Shown here piece by piece: positions 1 through 7,023 of a stretch of 20,553 nt of DNA; the first letter of the stretch is position 1, and each line of letters starts with the position of its first letter. The stretch comes from JBBAGE01 sp041655055 (GTDB lineage Bacteria > Pseudomonadota > Alphaproteobacteria > Rhodobacterales > Rhodobacteraceae), in the NCBI GenBank assembly GCA_041655055.1, contig JBBAGE010000021.1:1-20553 (forward strand), given 5' to 3'. Made by a program: the position numbers and the translations under genes. The notes under the pieces are model-generated. The model was given only the letters and a program-made list of their open reading frames with translations. It was not told where the DNA came from and ran no database searches.

Positions 1-1079
1 TGCCCCTTGAACTGGCCGATGGCATGGGCAACGCGCCGGCAGCTTGCCTCATCCCCCACGGTGATGCGCAGGCAGTTGGGCAGGCCATAGCCCGCCACCC
101 GCCGCACGATCAGCCCCTGCGATTGCAGGTAATCATCGCAGGCCTCGGCCTCGGCCCGATCATGAAACCGCGCAAGGATGAAATTCGCATGCGACATATC
201 CGACAGCACGCCCAGATCGGCCAAAGCCTCGGCCAGCCAGGCCCGCATCCGGGTGTTTTCCGCCCGGCATTTCGCGGCATAATCGACATCGCGCACCGCA
301 GCCTCGGCGGTGGCCTGCTGCGCATCCGACAGGTTGAAAGGGCCGCGAATGCGATTGAGCACATCGATGATCGGTTGCGGCCCATAGCCCCAGCCCACGC
401 GCAACCCCCCAAGCCCGTAAAGCTTGGAAAAGGTGCGCGTCATCACCACATTGTCGCGCGCATCGACCAGCTTCGCGCCGCCATCGTAATCATCGACATA
501 TTCGGCATAGGCCCCATCGAGCACCAGGATCGCCTGCGGGGGCAGACCTTCGGCCAGACGCGCCACTTCGGCCAGATCGATCATCGTGCCGGTGGGATTG
601 GCGGGGTTGGCGATGAATACCAGCCGGGTGCGCGGCGTGCAGGCGGCAAGGATCGCATCGACATCAACGGTGCGTTCATGTTCGGCCACCTCGATCGGGG
701 TGGCGCCGGCGGCCTGCGCGGAAATGCGATACATGGAGAAACCATGTTCGGTATGTATCACCTCATCCCCCGGACCGGCATAGCCTTGGCACAGAAAGTG
801 GATGATTTCATCCGATCCCACGCCACAGATCACCCGATCCGCGTCGATATGGTGGATTTCCCCGATCGCGGCGCGCAATGCGGCATGATCGGTGCCGGGA
901 TAACGATGCAACTTGTGAACGGCACGGGCAAAGGCCTCTTTGGCCTTTTCGCTGGGGCCAAAGGGGTTTTCATTCGAGGAAAGCTTGGTCACATCGCTGA
1001 TCCCGGCCACATGGCTTGCGCCGCCCTGATAGAGCGCAATATCCATGATGCCTGGCTGCGGAATGATGGGGCTGGTCAT
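1..1079 (-). CDS. hisC: Histidinol-phosphate aminotransferase (3' end cut by window edge)
   Basis: This is a PLP-dependent class II aminotransferase of histidine biosynthesis (imidazole-acetol phosphate plus Glu to histidinol phosphate), cytosolic; in many bacteria it also serves Tyr/Phe synthesis. Reading the minus strand from ATG 1079-1077 gives an N-terminus with SNENPFGPS (about residues 25-35) and, at plus positions about 390-440, the lysine-bearing segment TFSKLYGLGGLRVGWGYGPQ, where K is the expected Schiff-base lysine. About 359 codons are present and the frame is still open at base 1, ending ...AIGQFKG. Since the family is about 360-370 residues, only a few residues should be missing. 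There is no strong Shine-Dalgarno; the start codon lies inside one arm of a perfect inverted repeat (1077-1158). The upstream neighbour on the same strand is the UPF0114 gene, 174 bases away, so hisC probably has its own promoter. Confidence 0.95.
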   Translation of the reverse strand, partial: MTSPIIPQPGIMDIALYQGGASHVAGISDVTKLSSNENPFGPSEKAKEAFARAVHKLHRYPGTDHAALRAAIGEIHHIDADRVICGVGSDEIIHFLCQGYAGPGDEVIHTEHGFSMYRISAQAAGATPIEVAEHERTVDVDAILAACTPRTRLVFIANPANPTGTMIDLAEVARLAEGLPPQAILVLDGAYAEYVDDYDGGAKLVDARDNVVMTRTFSKLYGLGGLRVGWGYGPQPIIDVLNRIRGPFNLSDAQQATAEAAVRDVDYAAKCRAENTRMRAWLAEALADLGVLSDMSHANFILARFHDRAEAEACDDYLQSQGLIVRRVAGYGLPNCLRITVGDEASCRRVAHAIGQFKG

Positions 1080-1158
1080 TTTGGTGTCTCACTGATTGCG
1101 CGCCATTCTTAGCCGCGTGCGCGGTTCTATGCCAGCCCAAGAATAAGACACCAAAATG
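1077..1158. repeat. 13-bp perfect inverted repeat covering the hisC start codon
   Basis: The arms are 1077-1089 (CATTTTGGTGTCT) and 1146-1158 (AGACACCAAAATG), 56 bases apart. A shorter nested pair (AAGAAT-type) lies inside the loop. On the hisC transcript the downstream arm contains the AUG and the bases just before it, so pairing would hide the start region. Alternatively it is a pair of protein-binding half sites. The arms are seen directly; the function is inferred. Confidence 0.6.
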
Positions 1159-1203
1159 GGGTTGCGCGGCTGCAACGCTGTTGGAACGCGCCGGATTTGA
1201 CGC

Positions 1204-1239
1204 ATGTTGCAAAAAGCGGGAACCGGTTTTCTGCAACAT
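1204..1239. repeat. Intergenic palindromic element, possible terminator of the UPF0114 gene
   Basis: A perfect 8-bp inverted repeat, ATGTTGCA (1204-1211) and TGCAACAT (1232-1239), extends inward through AAAA/TTTT with one bulged base around a GCGGGAACCGG core. It lies 15 bases beyond the stop of the UPF0114 gene on the minus strand. The core AAAACCGGTTCCCGCTTTT resembles a motif I recall as dispersed between genes in many alphaproteobacteria. It may be a member of such a repeat family, a factor-independent terminator, or both. Confidence 0.5.
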
Positions 1240-1253
1240 TGAACCTGCTTGTC

Positions 1254-1790
1254 TCAGTGCTTGCCGCTGCGCGCCGAAAGCCAGTCCATCAGCGCCATCA
1301 AAACCCCCGAAAAGACAAAGGTCAAATGGATGACCACCAACCAGAACAGCTCATTATCACCAAATTTCATATCGGCCGCGCTTTCGCCGATCTCCATAAA
1401 GCGTTTCAACAGATGAATCGCCGAAATCGCCACGATCGAGGCGATCAGCTTCATTTTCAGGGCGGAAAAATCCACCGTTCCCATCCAATCGGGCCGGTCG
1501 CCGCCATCCTCGACATCGAGTTTCGAGACAAAGTTTTCATAGCCCGAAAACAGCACGATCAGCAGCAGATTGGCCGCCAATGTGAGGTCGATCAGCGTCA
1601 GCACCACAAGAATGGCCTGTTCGCTGCTCATCGTCAGGATCTGCGGCGCGTAATAGAGCAATTCGCGCAAAAAGATCACCGTCAGCATCGCCAGCGCCAC
1701 CGCCAACCCCAGATACATCGGCGCAATCAGCCAGCGCGACCGAAACAGGGTCTGTTCGAATTTCAACTCAACAAGGGGTTTTTTCTGCAT
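1254..1790 (-). CDS. UPF0114/YqhA family inner-membrane protein
   Basis: 178 residues, matching the UPF0114 (YqhA-like) family in length and pattern. There are hydrophobic segments at about residues 20-42, 60-82, 110-128 and 147-168, separated by short charged loops. Conserved-looking stretches include FEQTLFRSRWLIAPMYLG near the N-terminus, LIDLTLAANLLLIVLFSGYENF in the second segment, and DWMGTVDFSALKMKLIASIVAISAIHLLK. It is expected in the cytoplasmic membrane; no biochemical role is established that I know of. It starts at ATG 1790-1788. It lies 98 bases downstream of the rpsD stop with the rpsD terminator between them, so it is probably a separate unit or read-through gene. Confidence 0.85.
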   Translation of the reverse strand: MQKKPLVELKFEQTLFRSRWLIAPMYLGLAVALAMLTVIFLRELLYYAPQILTMSSEQAILVVLTLIDLTLAANLLLIVLFSGYENFVSKLDVEDGGDRPDWMGTVDFSALKMKLIASIVAISAIHLLKRFMEIGESAADMKFGDNELFWLVVIHLTFVFSGVLMALMDWLSARSGKH

Positions 1791-1840
1791 CGGCCGGTAT
1801 CCTGGGCGGGTTGGTGGTCAAAACGGGTCACTCAGACAAG

Positions 1841-1866
1841 AAAGGCCCGCCAAATGGCAGGCCTTT
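1841..1866 (-). terminator. rpsD terminator hairpin
   Basis: An 11-bp stem, AAAGGCCCGCC (1841-1851) and GGCAGGCCTTT (1856-1866), with a 4-base loop and a single G-U type mismatch. It lies 21 bases past the rpsD stop. The run after the stem on the minus strand is CTTGTCTG, only moderately T-rich, so it is a probable rather than textbook intrinsic terminator. Confidence 0.7.
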
Positions 1867-1887
1867 GCAAGATGTTGCGCCAGACAC

Positions 1888-2508
1888 TTAGTTCTGCGCG
1901 TAATATTCGATCACGAGGTTGGGTTCCATGATGACCGGGTAAGGCACATCCCCCAGCGCCGGAACGCGCACATAGGTGGCGCGCATCTTGGCGTGATCGA
2001 CTTCGAGATAGTCGGGCACGTCCCGCTCGGCCAATTGCACGGCCTCAAGCACGACAGCCAGTTGTTTCGAGCGTTCGCGCACTTCGACCACATCGCCTTC
2101 GCGCACACGGTAGGATGGGATATTCACCCGCTTGCCATTCACCAGCACATGGCCGTGGTTCACGAATTGGCGGGCGGCAAAGACGGTCGGCACGAATTTG
2201 GCGCGGTAAACGATGGCATCCAGACGGCTTTCCAGCAGGCCGATCAGGTTTTCACCCGTATCGCCGCGCACCCGTTCGGCTTCGCCAAAGATCCGGCGGA
2301 ATTGTTTTTCGGTCAGATCGCCGTAATAGCCCTTGAGCTTTTGCTTGGCGCGCAGCTGCAGGCCGAAATCCGACAGTTTGCCCTTGCGGCGCTGACCATG
2401 CTGGCCCGGCCCGTATTCACGCCGGTTCACCGGCGATTTCGGACGGCCCCAGATGTTTTCGCCCATACGGCGGTCGATTTTATACTTGGCAGAGGTGCGT
2501 TTGGTCAC
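1888..2508 (-). CDS. rpsD: 30S ribosomal protein S4
   Basis: 206 residues. Primary 16S rRNA-binding protein needed for 30S assembly. The N-terminus TKRTSAKYKIDRRMGENIWG and the later SPVNRREYGPGQHGQRR are typical of the shorter-linker bacterial S4 proteins. The S4 RNA-binding domain runs from about residue 95, with SRLDAIVYRAKFVPT, ARQFVNHGHVLVNGKRVNIPSYRV and the C-terminal EYYAQN. The start is a GTG at 2508-2506, because AAGGAG sits 7 bases upstream and the protein then has the family's normal N-terminus; the frame stays open further upstream but without family similarity. As in many alphaproteobacteria, it stands alone, away from the alpha operon. It has a near-consensus promoter about 120 bases upstream and a hairpin terminator downstream. 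Confidence 0.97.
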   Translation of the reverse strand: MTKRTSAKYKIDRRMGENIWGRPKSPVNRREYGPGQHGQRRKGKLSDFGLQLRAKQKLKGYYGDLTEKQFRRIFGEAERVRGDTGENLIGLLESRLDAIVYRAKFVPTVFAARQFVNHGHVLVNGKRVNIPSYRVREGDVVEVRERSKQLAVVLEAVQLAERDVPDYLEVDHAKMRATYVRVPALGDVPYPVIMEPNLVIEYYAQN

Positions 2509-2625
2509 CGCTGATCTCCTTGTGATGTCACGAAGGGCGTTGTCCTTTCCCCAAAGGGCGACAGGCATTCCCTTGCGGGGGCCACCAACACCAAACCCCG
2601 CCACCGAATGCGGCGGAATGGTGGG

Positions 2626-2653
2626 CTTATACTGCCCCCCGCGCGGGTGTCAA
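2626..2653 (-). promoter_or_regulatory. Sigma-70-type promoter of rpsD
   Basis: On the minus strand, TTGACA (2653-2648) is followed after 16 bases by TATAAG (2631-2626). The expected start near 2619 gives a leader of about 110 bases before the GTG. The leader contains GC-rich complementary runs around 2571-2602 that could fold, as in ribosomal-protein leaders, but no known S4-binding structure was identified. Confidence 0.75.
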
Positions 2654-2693
2654 GCGGGGGCGCCGCATCCACTTGCGGTGAAGCGCATCCGCG

Positions 2694-3107
2694 ATGACAC
2701 GCGTTTGGCCGATGAACAAGCCTGCGCCTCTCCCAACTTTTCAGCTCAGGAATGCGTTACGTTCTTCGCGGCGGTCCGCTCTTGTCTTGCTGCACCTCGC
2801 CAACGCCGATGGTGCGACGATGAAAGCGCGATTTGACGCCAGAAAATCCGATTTCCCCAACGGGACATATGAAAATCATCTCGCCTATCGCAGTTCGCTT
2901 TCCGACATCATGCACCAAGGCGTGCCTCCGATGGACTACGATCAGGCCATGGCAATCGCCGCCCATGAATTCGCAACCCGCGGCAGCAAGACCACCGTTA
3001 TGCGACCGCAAAAATTCCGATCCGGAAATGTCGAGGTAAACGCCGGATACGGCTCCCTGCGTGCGTTCTTTGTAAAACTGCCGAGCAGAATGCGGGATCT
3101 GCTATAA
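2694..3107 (+). CDS. Hypothetical protein, possibly foreign
   Basis: 137 codons from ATG 2694; I do not recognise the product. Other possible starts are ATG 2712 (MNKPAPLP...) and ATG 2820 (MKARFDARKSDFP..., 96 residues). None has a clear Shine-Dalgarno. The product is basic, soluble, without signal peptide or membrane segment. The second half (YENHLAYRSSLSDIMHQGV, then MDYDQAMAIAAHEFATRGSK) reads like a folded domain. Codon use differs from the neighbours: AGA, CGA, GTA, CTA and ACA codons are frequent in a short gene, where neighbouring genes prefer GC-ending codons. That supports either recent acquisition or a non-coding stretch. It is divergent from rpsD and followed after 75 bases by the cytochrome gene. 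Confidence 0.45.
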   Translation: MTRVWPMNKPAPLPTFQLRNALRSSRRSALVLLHLANADGATMKARFDARKSDFPNGTYENHLAYRSSLSDIMHQGVPPMDYDQAMAIAAHEFATRGSKTTVMRPQKFRSGNVEVNAGYGSLRAFFVKLPSRMRDLL

Positions 3108-3155
3108 TGATGAGGGCGACACCCACCACTCGCTTTTCCCCGCCAGATCAGCTAT

Positions 3156-3181
3156 GCAAAGCCCCAACAGGGGGGCTTTGC
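3156..3181 (+). other. Perfect hairpin directly before the cytochrome start
   Basis: A 10-bp perfect stem, GCAAAGCCCC (3156-3165) and GGGGCTTTGC (3172-3181), with loop AACAGG. The stem ends one base before ATG 3183, so the only purine-rich ribosome-binding stretch (AGGGGGG) is partly inside it. It could terminate the upstream gene, although no T-run follows, or it could control translation of the cytochrome. Confidence 0.6.
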
Positions 3182-3182
3182 C

Positions 3183-3494
3183 ATGATCATTCGTTGTCTT
3201 GCCATTACGGCCGCGATGTTTGCCGCCTCGGGCGCCGGGGCCGACGTTTTGGCGGGGCGGGCGTTTGTTGAGGCGCATTGCGCCGATTGCCATGCGATCG
3301 GGCGCGATGATGACAGCGCGCATGCGGCGGCGCCTGCGTTTCGCGATCTGGGGCAGAAATATCCGGTCGAGCATCTGGCCGAAGCACTGGCTGAGGGAAT
3401 TTTTGTCGGCCATGAGGACATGCCCGAATTTGCGCTTGGCAGCGCCGAAATCGATGCGGTGATCGGTTATCTGGCCTCGATCCAGACCCCATAG
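3183..3494 (+). CDS. Small secreted c-type cytochrome
   Basis: 103 residues. Residues 1-20 are a Sec signal peptide (MIIRCLAITAAMFAASGAGA), placing it in the periplasm. The mature part begins DVLAGRAFVEAHCADCHAIG with a single CxxCH haem site (CADCH, about residues 33-37). The likely axial methionine lies in HEDMPEF (about 78-84). The C-terminal helix is IDAVIGYLASIQTP. This is the layout of a class I monohaem cytochrome of about 9 kDa mature mass. Its electron partner cannot be told from the context: it is followed by a bidirectional terminator and faces the ABC-importer operon. The start was chosen because the signal peptide needs it. Confidence 0.88.
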   Translation: MIIRCLAITAAMFAASGAGADVLAGRAFVEAHCADCHAIGRDDDSAHAAAPAFRDLGQKYPVEHLAEALAEGIFVGHEDMPEFALGSAEIDAVIGYLASIQTP

Positions 3495-3529
3495 CAAAGG
3501 CGCCCCCAAGCGGATCAGGGGCGCCTTTG
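3495..3529. terminator. Bidirectional terminator between cytochrome gene and importer operon
   Basis: A 12-bp perfect stem, CAAAGGCGCCCC (3495-3506) and GGGGCGCCTTTG (3518-3529), with an 11-base loop. It lies immediately after the cytochrome TAG and 7 bases beyond the permease TAA on the other strand, so it can serve both converging units. Confidence 0.8.
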
Positions 3530-3536
3530 TCTGTGA

Positions 3537-4370
3537 TTATTCGCCGCTGGGCCGGTCGGCGCGGCGTTCCCAGAACACCACCTTGCCGTGGACATATCGC
3601 ACGATCGCCGTCGATCCGATCCCCAGCGCCGACAGGATCACCAGCACCGCAAAGATGCCCGGCGTATCAAGGTTCAACTGGCCGTTCTGGATCAAAATCC
3701 CCAGCCCGCGATCCGAGCCCACGAATTCCGCCACCAGTGCCCCAATCAGCGCCATCACCACCGCCACCTGCATCGCGGCGAAAATATGGCTCGCGGCCGA
3801 GGGCAGTTTGACATAGCGAAACACTTGCAAACGGCTGCCGGTCATCGCGCGGATCAGCGAAATGCGGTCGGGATCGGCGCTTTTCAGCCCCGTCACCGTG
3901 TTCACCAGCACCGGGAACAGGCACATCAAAGTGACCGTCACCACCTTGGAGGTGAAACCATAGCCGAACCACATCACGAAAAGCGGCGCCAGCGCGATTT
4001 TGGGCATGGATTGCAGCGCCACGATCAACGGAAAGACCAGCCGCTCGAACAGCCGGATTTCCGCAAACAATGTGCCAAGCACGATCCCCCCAAGCACACC
4101 CGCGCCATAGCCGATCAGCACCGATTGCATCGTGGCCCAGATATGCGGCGGATAAAGCCCGCGCGAGATATTGCGCATCGCCGCGTTCCAGATATCGCTG
4201 GGTGCGGGCACGATATAGGACGGCACTTCGCCCCATTTGATGCCCACTTCCCACAAGATGATCAGCCCGACAAAGAAAACCGCCGGCAAAACCCATTGCG
4301 GCAGATGAAAGCTGCGCGGGGCGGGCTGCTGCTCAAGGGGCGTCGTGCGGGTTTGAATGTGATCGCTCAT
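3537..4370 (-). CDS. ABC transporter permease (SsuC/TauC/NMT1-associated type)
   Basis: 277 residues, with about six transmembrane segments starting at QWVLPAVFFVGLIILWEVGI (about residues 25-44). It has the binding-protein-dependent permease domain. The cytoplasmic coupling loop is the stretch around SLIRAMTGSRLQVFRYVKLP (about 175-200), followed by the helix AAMQVAVVMALIGALVAEF. This family forms the inner-membrane channel of importers for sulfonates, nitrate, pyrimidine precursors and aromatic acids. The ATG (4370-4368) overlaps the ATPase stop by 4 bases (ATGA), showing translational coupling. It is the last gene of the minus-strand importer/oxygenase operon and ends at the 3495-3529 terminator. 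The substrate cannot be read from the permease. Confidence 0.9.
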   Translation of the reverse strand: MSDHIQTRTTPLEQQPAPRSFHLPQWVLPAVFFVGLIILWEVGIKWGEVPSYIVPAPSDIWNAAMRNISRGLYPPHIWATMQSVLIGYGAGVLGGIVLGTLFAEIRLFERLVFPLIVALQSMPKIALAPLFVMWFGYGFTSKVVTVTLMCLFPVLVNTVTGLKSADPDRISLIRAMTGSRLQVFRYVKLPSAASHIFAAMQVAVVMALIGALVAEFVGSDRGLGILIQNGQLNLDTPGIFAVLVILSALGIGSTAIVRYVHGKVVFWERRADRPSGE

Positions 4371-5188
4371 AGCTCACCCAGTTTCTTGAAGTAATCGCGG
4401 AAATGGCGGGTGTAGTGGCCGAATTCAGGCGTGGACATCATTTCCGGGGTGCGCGGACGCGGCAGGTCGATATCGACCACCTCGACTACCCGGCCCGGGC
4501 GCGGACACATCAGCGCCACGCGGTCTGCCATCAGGATTGCTTCGCCAATACTATGCGTGATGAATACGATTGTCTTGTGCGAACGCGCCCAGATATCAAG
4601 CAGGTCCATGTTCATCCGCTCGCGCGTCATGGCATCAAGCGCGCCGAAAGGCTCGTCCATCAGCATCACCCGCGCATCCTGCACCAGCCCGCGCGCGATG
4701 CCCGCACGCTGCGCCATGCCGCCCGATAACTGGCTGGGATAGCTGTCGGCGAATTTGCCAAGCCCCACCAGATCGAGGATCTCATCCGCGCGGCGGGCAG
4801 TGTCGGCCGGGTCCATCTTCAGGATCTTGCCTGGCAGCATCACGTTCTGGCGGATCGTCATCCACGGCAGCAGGGTCGGCGCCTGAAACACGAGGCCGAC
4901 CTCGGCCTGCGGCCCCTCAACCCGGCGCCCATCGACATGGACCGCGCCTTCGCTGGCGGCAAGCAGCCCCGAAACCACTTTGAGCAGCGTTGATTTCCCG
5001 CAGCCCGAGGGGCCGAGAATGGCAAAGAATTCGCCATCCCGAATTTCCAGATCCAGCCCCTCGACAGCGCGCACGGCATTGGCGCCGCTGCCATAGGTGA
5101 CCGTCAGGCCCTCAAGCCCGATCACCGGGCTTGCGGGGGTCTGACCGGGCGAGCCGGTCAGATTAATTGCATTTTGTATCACGCTCAT
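4367..5188 (-). CDS. ABC transporter ATP-binding protein (SsuB/TauB type)
   Basis: 273 residues. Walker A GPSGCGKST (59-67), Q-loop FQAPTLLPW (101-109), signature LSGGM (154-158), Walker B VMLMDEP (174-180) and the H-loop ITHS are all intact, so it should be an active cytoplasmic ATPase energising the adjacent permease. I chose ATG 5188-5186, which lies one base past the binding-protein stop; an in-frame TTG at 5206 inside the upstream gene would add six arginine-rich residues and is less likely. The order binding protein - ATPase - permease is the normal order for NMT1/THI5-type importers. Confidence 0.92.
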   Translation of the reverse strand: MSVIQNAINLTGSPGQTPASPVIGLEGLTVTYGSGANAVRAVEGLDLEIRDGEFFAILGPSGCGKSTLLKVVSGLLAASEGAVHVDGRRVEGPQAEVGLVFQAPTLLPWMTIRQNVMLPGKILKMDPADTARRADEILDLVGLGKFADSYPSQLSGGMAQRAGIARGLVQDARVMLMDEPFGALDAMTRERMNMDLLDIWARSHKTIVFITHSIGEAILMADRVALMCPRPGRVVEVVDIDLPRPRTPEMMSTPEFGHYTRHFRDYFKKLGEL

Positions 5189-5189
5189 A

Positions 5190-6212
5190 TCATTCCGCCG
5201 CCGCAAGGGCGATGTCGTTGGTATAGATCACAGACGCATCCAGATCGGCGGGGAACTCCTCAACCGAGGCCAGAAAGTCGATCGAGGCTTCCCAGACGCT
5301 ATCGGGGAAATAGCCCGGCACGCCGTTTTGATCATCGCGCAGCGCCAGCACAGCTAGACGCGCATCCAGTTGCGACACACCAAAGGCCATGTTTTCGGCA
5401 TCGTCCCGTTCGCCCGACATCAATTCGGGGAAACGGTCATAGAGGATCTGCACACAGGCTTCGGGATTGGCCACGCAATATTCGGTCGCCTGATGAAAGC
5501 CGCGCGCCACGGTCACGAATTGCGCGCGCTTTTCTTCGTCTTGCAGCGTGTTATTGCGCGAAAACAGGCCATTGCCGAATTGGTCGGCCGTGTCATCGAC
5601 CGACACCACCCGCAGCGGCACGCCCGCGAATTCATAGGAAGCATGGCGCATGTTGTTGGTGGCGCTGACATCGATCGTGCCATTGCGCAGCGCCATCAGA
5701 TGTTCGGCCCCCAGCCCCACCGCGCGCCAGATGACATCGGTATCGGGGTCCATGCCATTGCGTTCCAGCACGATGCGGAACTGCGCCACATTCGATGCGG
5801 TCAGCGAGGAAATCCCCACCACCTTGCCTTTGACATCGGCCAGCGACTGGATGTCGCTATCCTCGGGCACGGCGATCTGGTTCGAGCTATAGGGCTCGGC
5901 CATATACCAATAGCTGATCGGCAGGGTCTGGCCGCTTTGGGCCAGCGCGTTCAGCAAAATCTCGGTCGGTTGGGCAAAGCCGATATCGGCGGAACCGTTG
6001 GCCACCTGACGGGCCACGTCGCTGCCGCCGGCAAAGATCATGTATTCGATTTCCAGCCCATCCAGATAGCCCATGGCTTCGGCCACATAAAAGGGCGCCC
6101 CGTAAAATCCATGGGCCGACGGCAGGCCGACCGACAGGCTTTCGGCCTGTGCGCCGGATGTGGCCGCCATGGCAGCAATCAGTGCTGAGCCGAGTGCGAT
6201 TGTGCGTTTCAT
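5190..6212 (-). CDS. NMT1/SsuA-type periplasmic substrate-binding protein
   Basis: 340 residues with a Sec signal peptide (about 1-23, ending SGAQA), so periplasmic in a Gram-negative cell. The mature protein begins SLSVGLPSAHGFYGAPFYVAEAMGY, the typical first strand and helix of the NMT1/THI5 and SsuA/TauA fold. It also has the GGSDVARQVANGSADIGFAQP stretch that lines the cleft in such proteins. Family ligands include sulfonates, HMP pyrimidines, aromatic acids and nitrate. Here, linkage to ring-attacking enzymes suggests a cyclic, probably nitrogen-containing, ligand (inference). GGAG lies 7 bases before ATG 6212. It is 25 bases downstream of the maleate isomerase-like gene in the same operon. 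Confidence 0.9.
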   Translation of the reverse strand: MKRTIALGSALIAAMAATSGAQAESLSVGLPSAHGFYGAPFYVAEAMGYLDGLEIEYMIFAGGSDVARQVANGSADIGFAQPTEILLNALAQSGQTLPISYWYMAEPYSSNQIAVPEDSDIQSLADVKGKVVGISSLTASNVAQFRIVLERNGMDPDTDVIWRAVGLGAEHLMALRNGTIDVSATNNMRHASYEFAGVPLRVVSVDDTADQFGNGLFSRNNTLQDEEKRAQFVTVARGFHQATEYCVANPEACVQILYDRFPELMSGERDDAENMAFGVSQLDARLAVLALRDDQNGVPGYFPDSVWEASIDFLASVEEFPADLDASVIYTNDIALAAAE

Positions 6213-6237
6213 CTAAGATCTCCAGTTTTAGCCGGCG

Positions 6238-7020
6238 TCAGGCAAGCAGCCCAGCCATTTCGGTTTGCAGATATGTGGCCTCTGGCCCGCCCAGCCGGGC
6301 CACATTCGGGAGAAGTTTTTCAAGCGCAGGCGTCGCCTCGCGCCCGCTTACGGCCCAAAGCGCCGCCGCCGAACACAGGTTCGATGACAACAGCGGCAGC
6401 CGCGTGCCGTCCGATAGTTTCAACAGGCTGGTAAGGGTATTTGCCCCCGTCCCGCTAAGCAAAACCGCATCCGCATCGGCGCTACGGCTGGTATCGACCC
6501 CGCCAAAGGCATTCACGATATCCGCATCCGTCAGCTCATAGGCGCGGAATTCATCGGAAATCGAATGGGTCTGCGCAATCTCGATCCCGGCGGCTTCCCA
6601 ATAGGCGCGCGCCTTGGCGGTCAGTTCCACTGGATAGGGCGATACCATCGCCAGCCGTTTGACCCCCATCGCGCGCAACACCATCAAGATCGCATAGCTT
6701 GCGGTCACCACCGGCACCCCGACCGAGGCCGAAAGCTCGCGGCACATCGCCAGATCGCCGTCGGGCAACAGACTATAGGATGACCCCGTCATGGCGATGG
6801 AAATAGCGCCAAGTTTCAGGCTGCCAAATGCTTTGACGGCCTCGGGATAGGCTTTGATATAAAGATCGTTGCGCTCGTAAAGCGTGGTATCGGGGAATAC
6901 CGGCAAACGCGCGGTATGGTAAATCTGATCCTCGGCAAACAGCGCGCGCATTTCGGGCTCGACCGCCGGATTGGCGGGGGGCACGATGAAACCAAGCCGC
7001 ATGGGGGAAGTGATGGTCAT
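6238..7020 (-). CDS. Maleate isomerase / arylmalonate decarboxylase-fold protein lacking usual cysteines
   Basis: 260 residues of the Asp/Glu racemase superfamily. The opening RLGFIVPPANPAVEPEM matches the start of maleate cis-trans isomerases and arylmalonate decarboxylases. Two pseudo-symmetrical halves follow: SIAMTGSSYSL (about 74-84) and AVLLSGTGANTL (about 185-196). In racemases and maleate isomerase a cysteine occupies one position in each half, and in arylmalonate decarboxylase one cysteine remains in the second half (LLSCGG from memory). Here both places are Thr/Gly/Ser-rich (MTGSS, LLSGTG). The only cysteines are at 93 and 216 (SSNLCSAA). The fold assignment is secure, but cysteine-dependent isomerisation or decarboxylation is doubtful. 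AGGAG lies 8 bases before the ATG. It is 3 bases downstream of the monooxygenase stop, hence co-transcribed. Confidence 0.82.
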   Translation of the reverse strand: MTITSPMRLGFIVPPANPAVEPEMRALFAEDQIYHTARLPVFPDTTLYERNDLYIKAYPEAVKAFGSLKLGAISIAMTGSSYSLLPDGDLAMCRELSASVGVPVVTASYAILMVLRAMGVKRLAMVSPYPVELTAKARAYWEAAGIEIAQTHSISDEFRAYELTDADIVNAFGGVDTSRSADADAVLLSGTGANTLTSLLKLSDGTRLPLLSSNLCSAAALWAVSGREATPALEKLLPNVARLGGPEATYLQTEMAGLLA

Positions 7021-7023
7021 TAT

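Noticed and set aside
24..1112. Plus-strand open frame opposite hisC
   Set aside because: Shadow of hisC, which has the PLP-lysine segment on the other strand.
1156..1200. 14-codon peptide (plus strand) beginning within the distal arm of the hisC inverted repeat
   Set aside because: No ribosome-binding site and no downstream gene on that strand to regulate.
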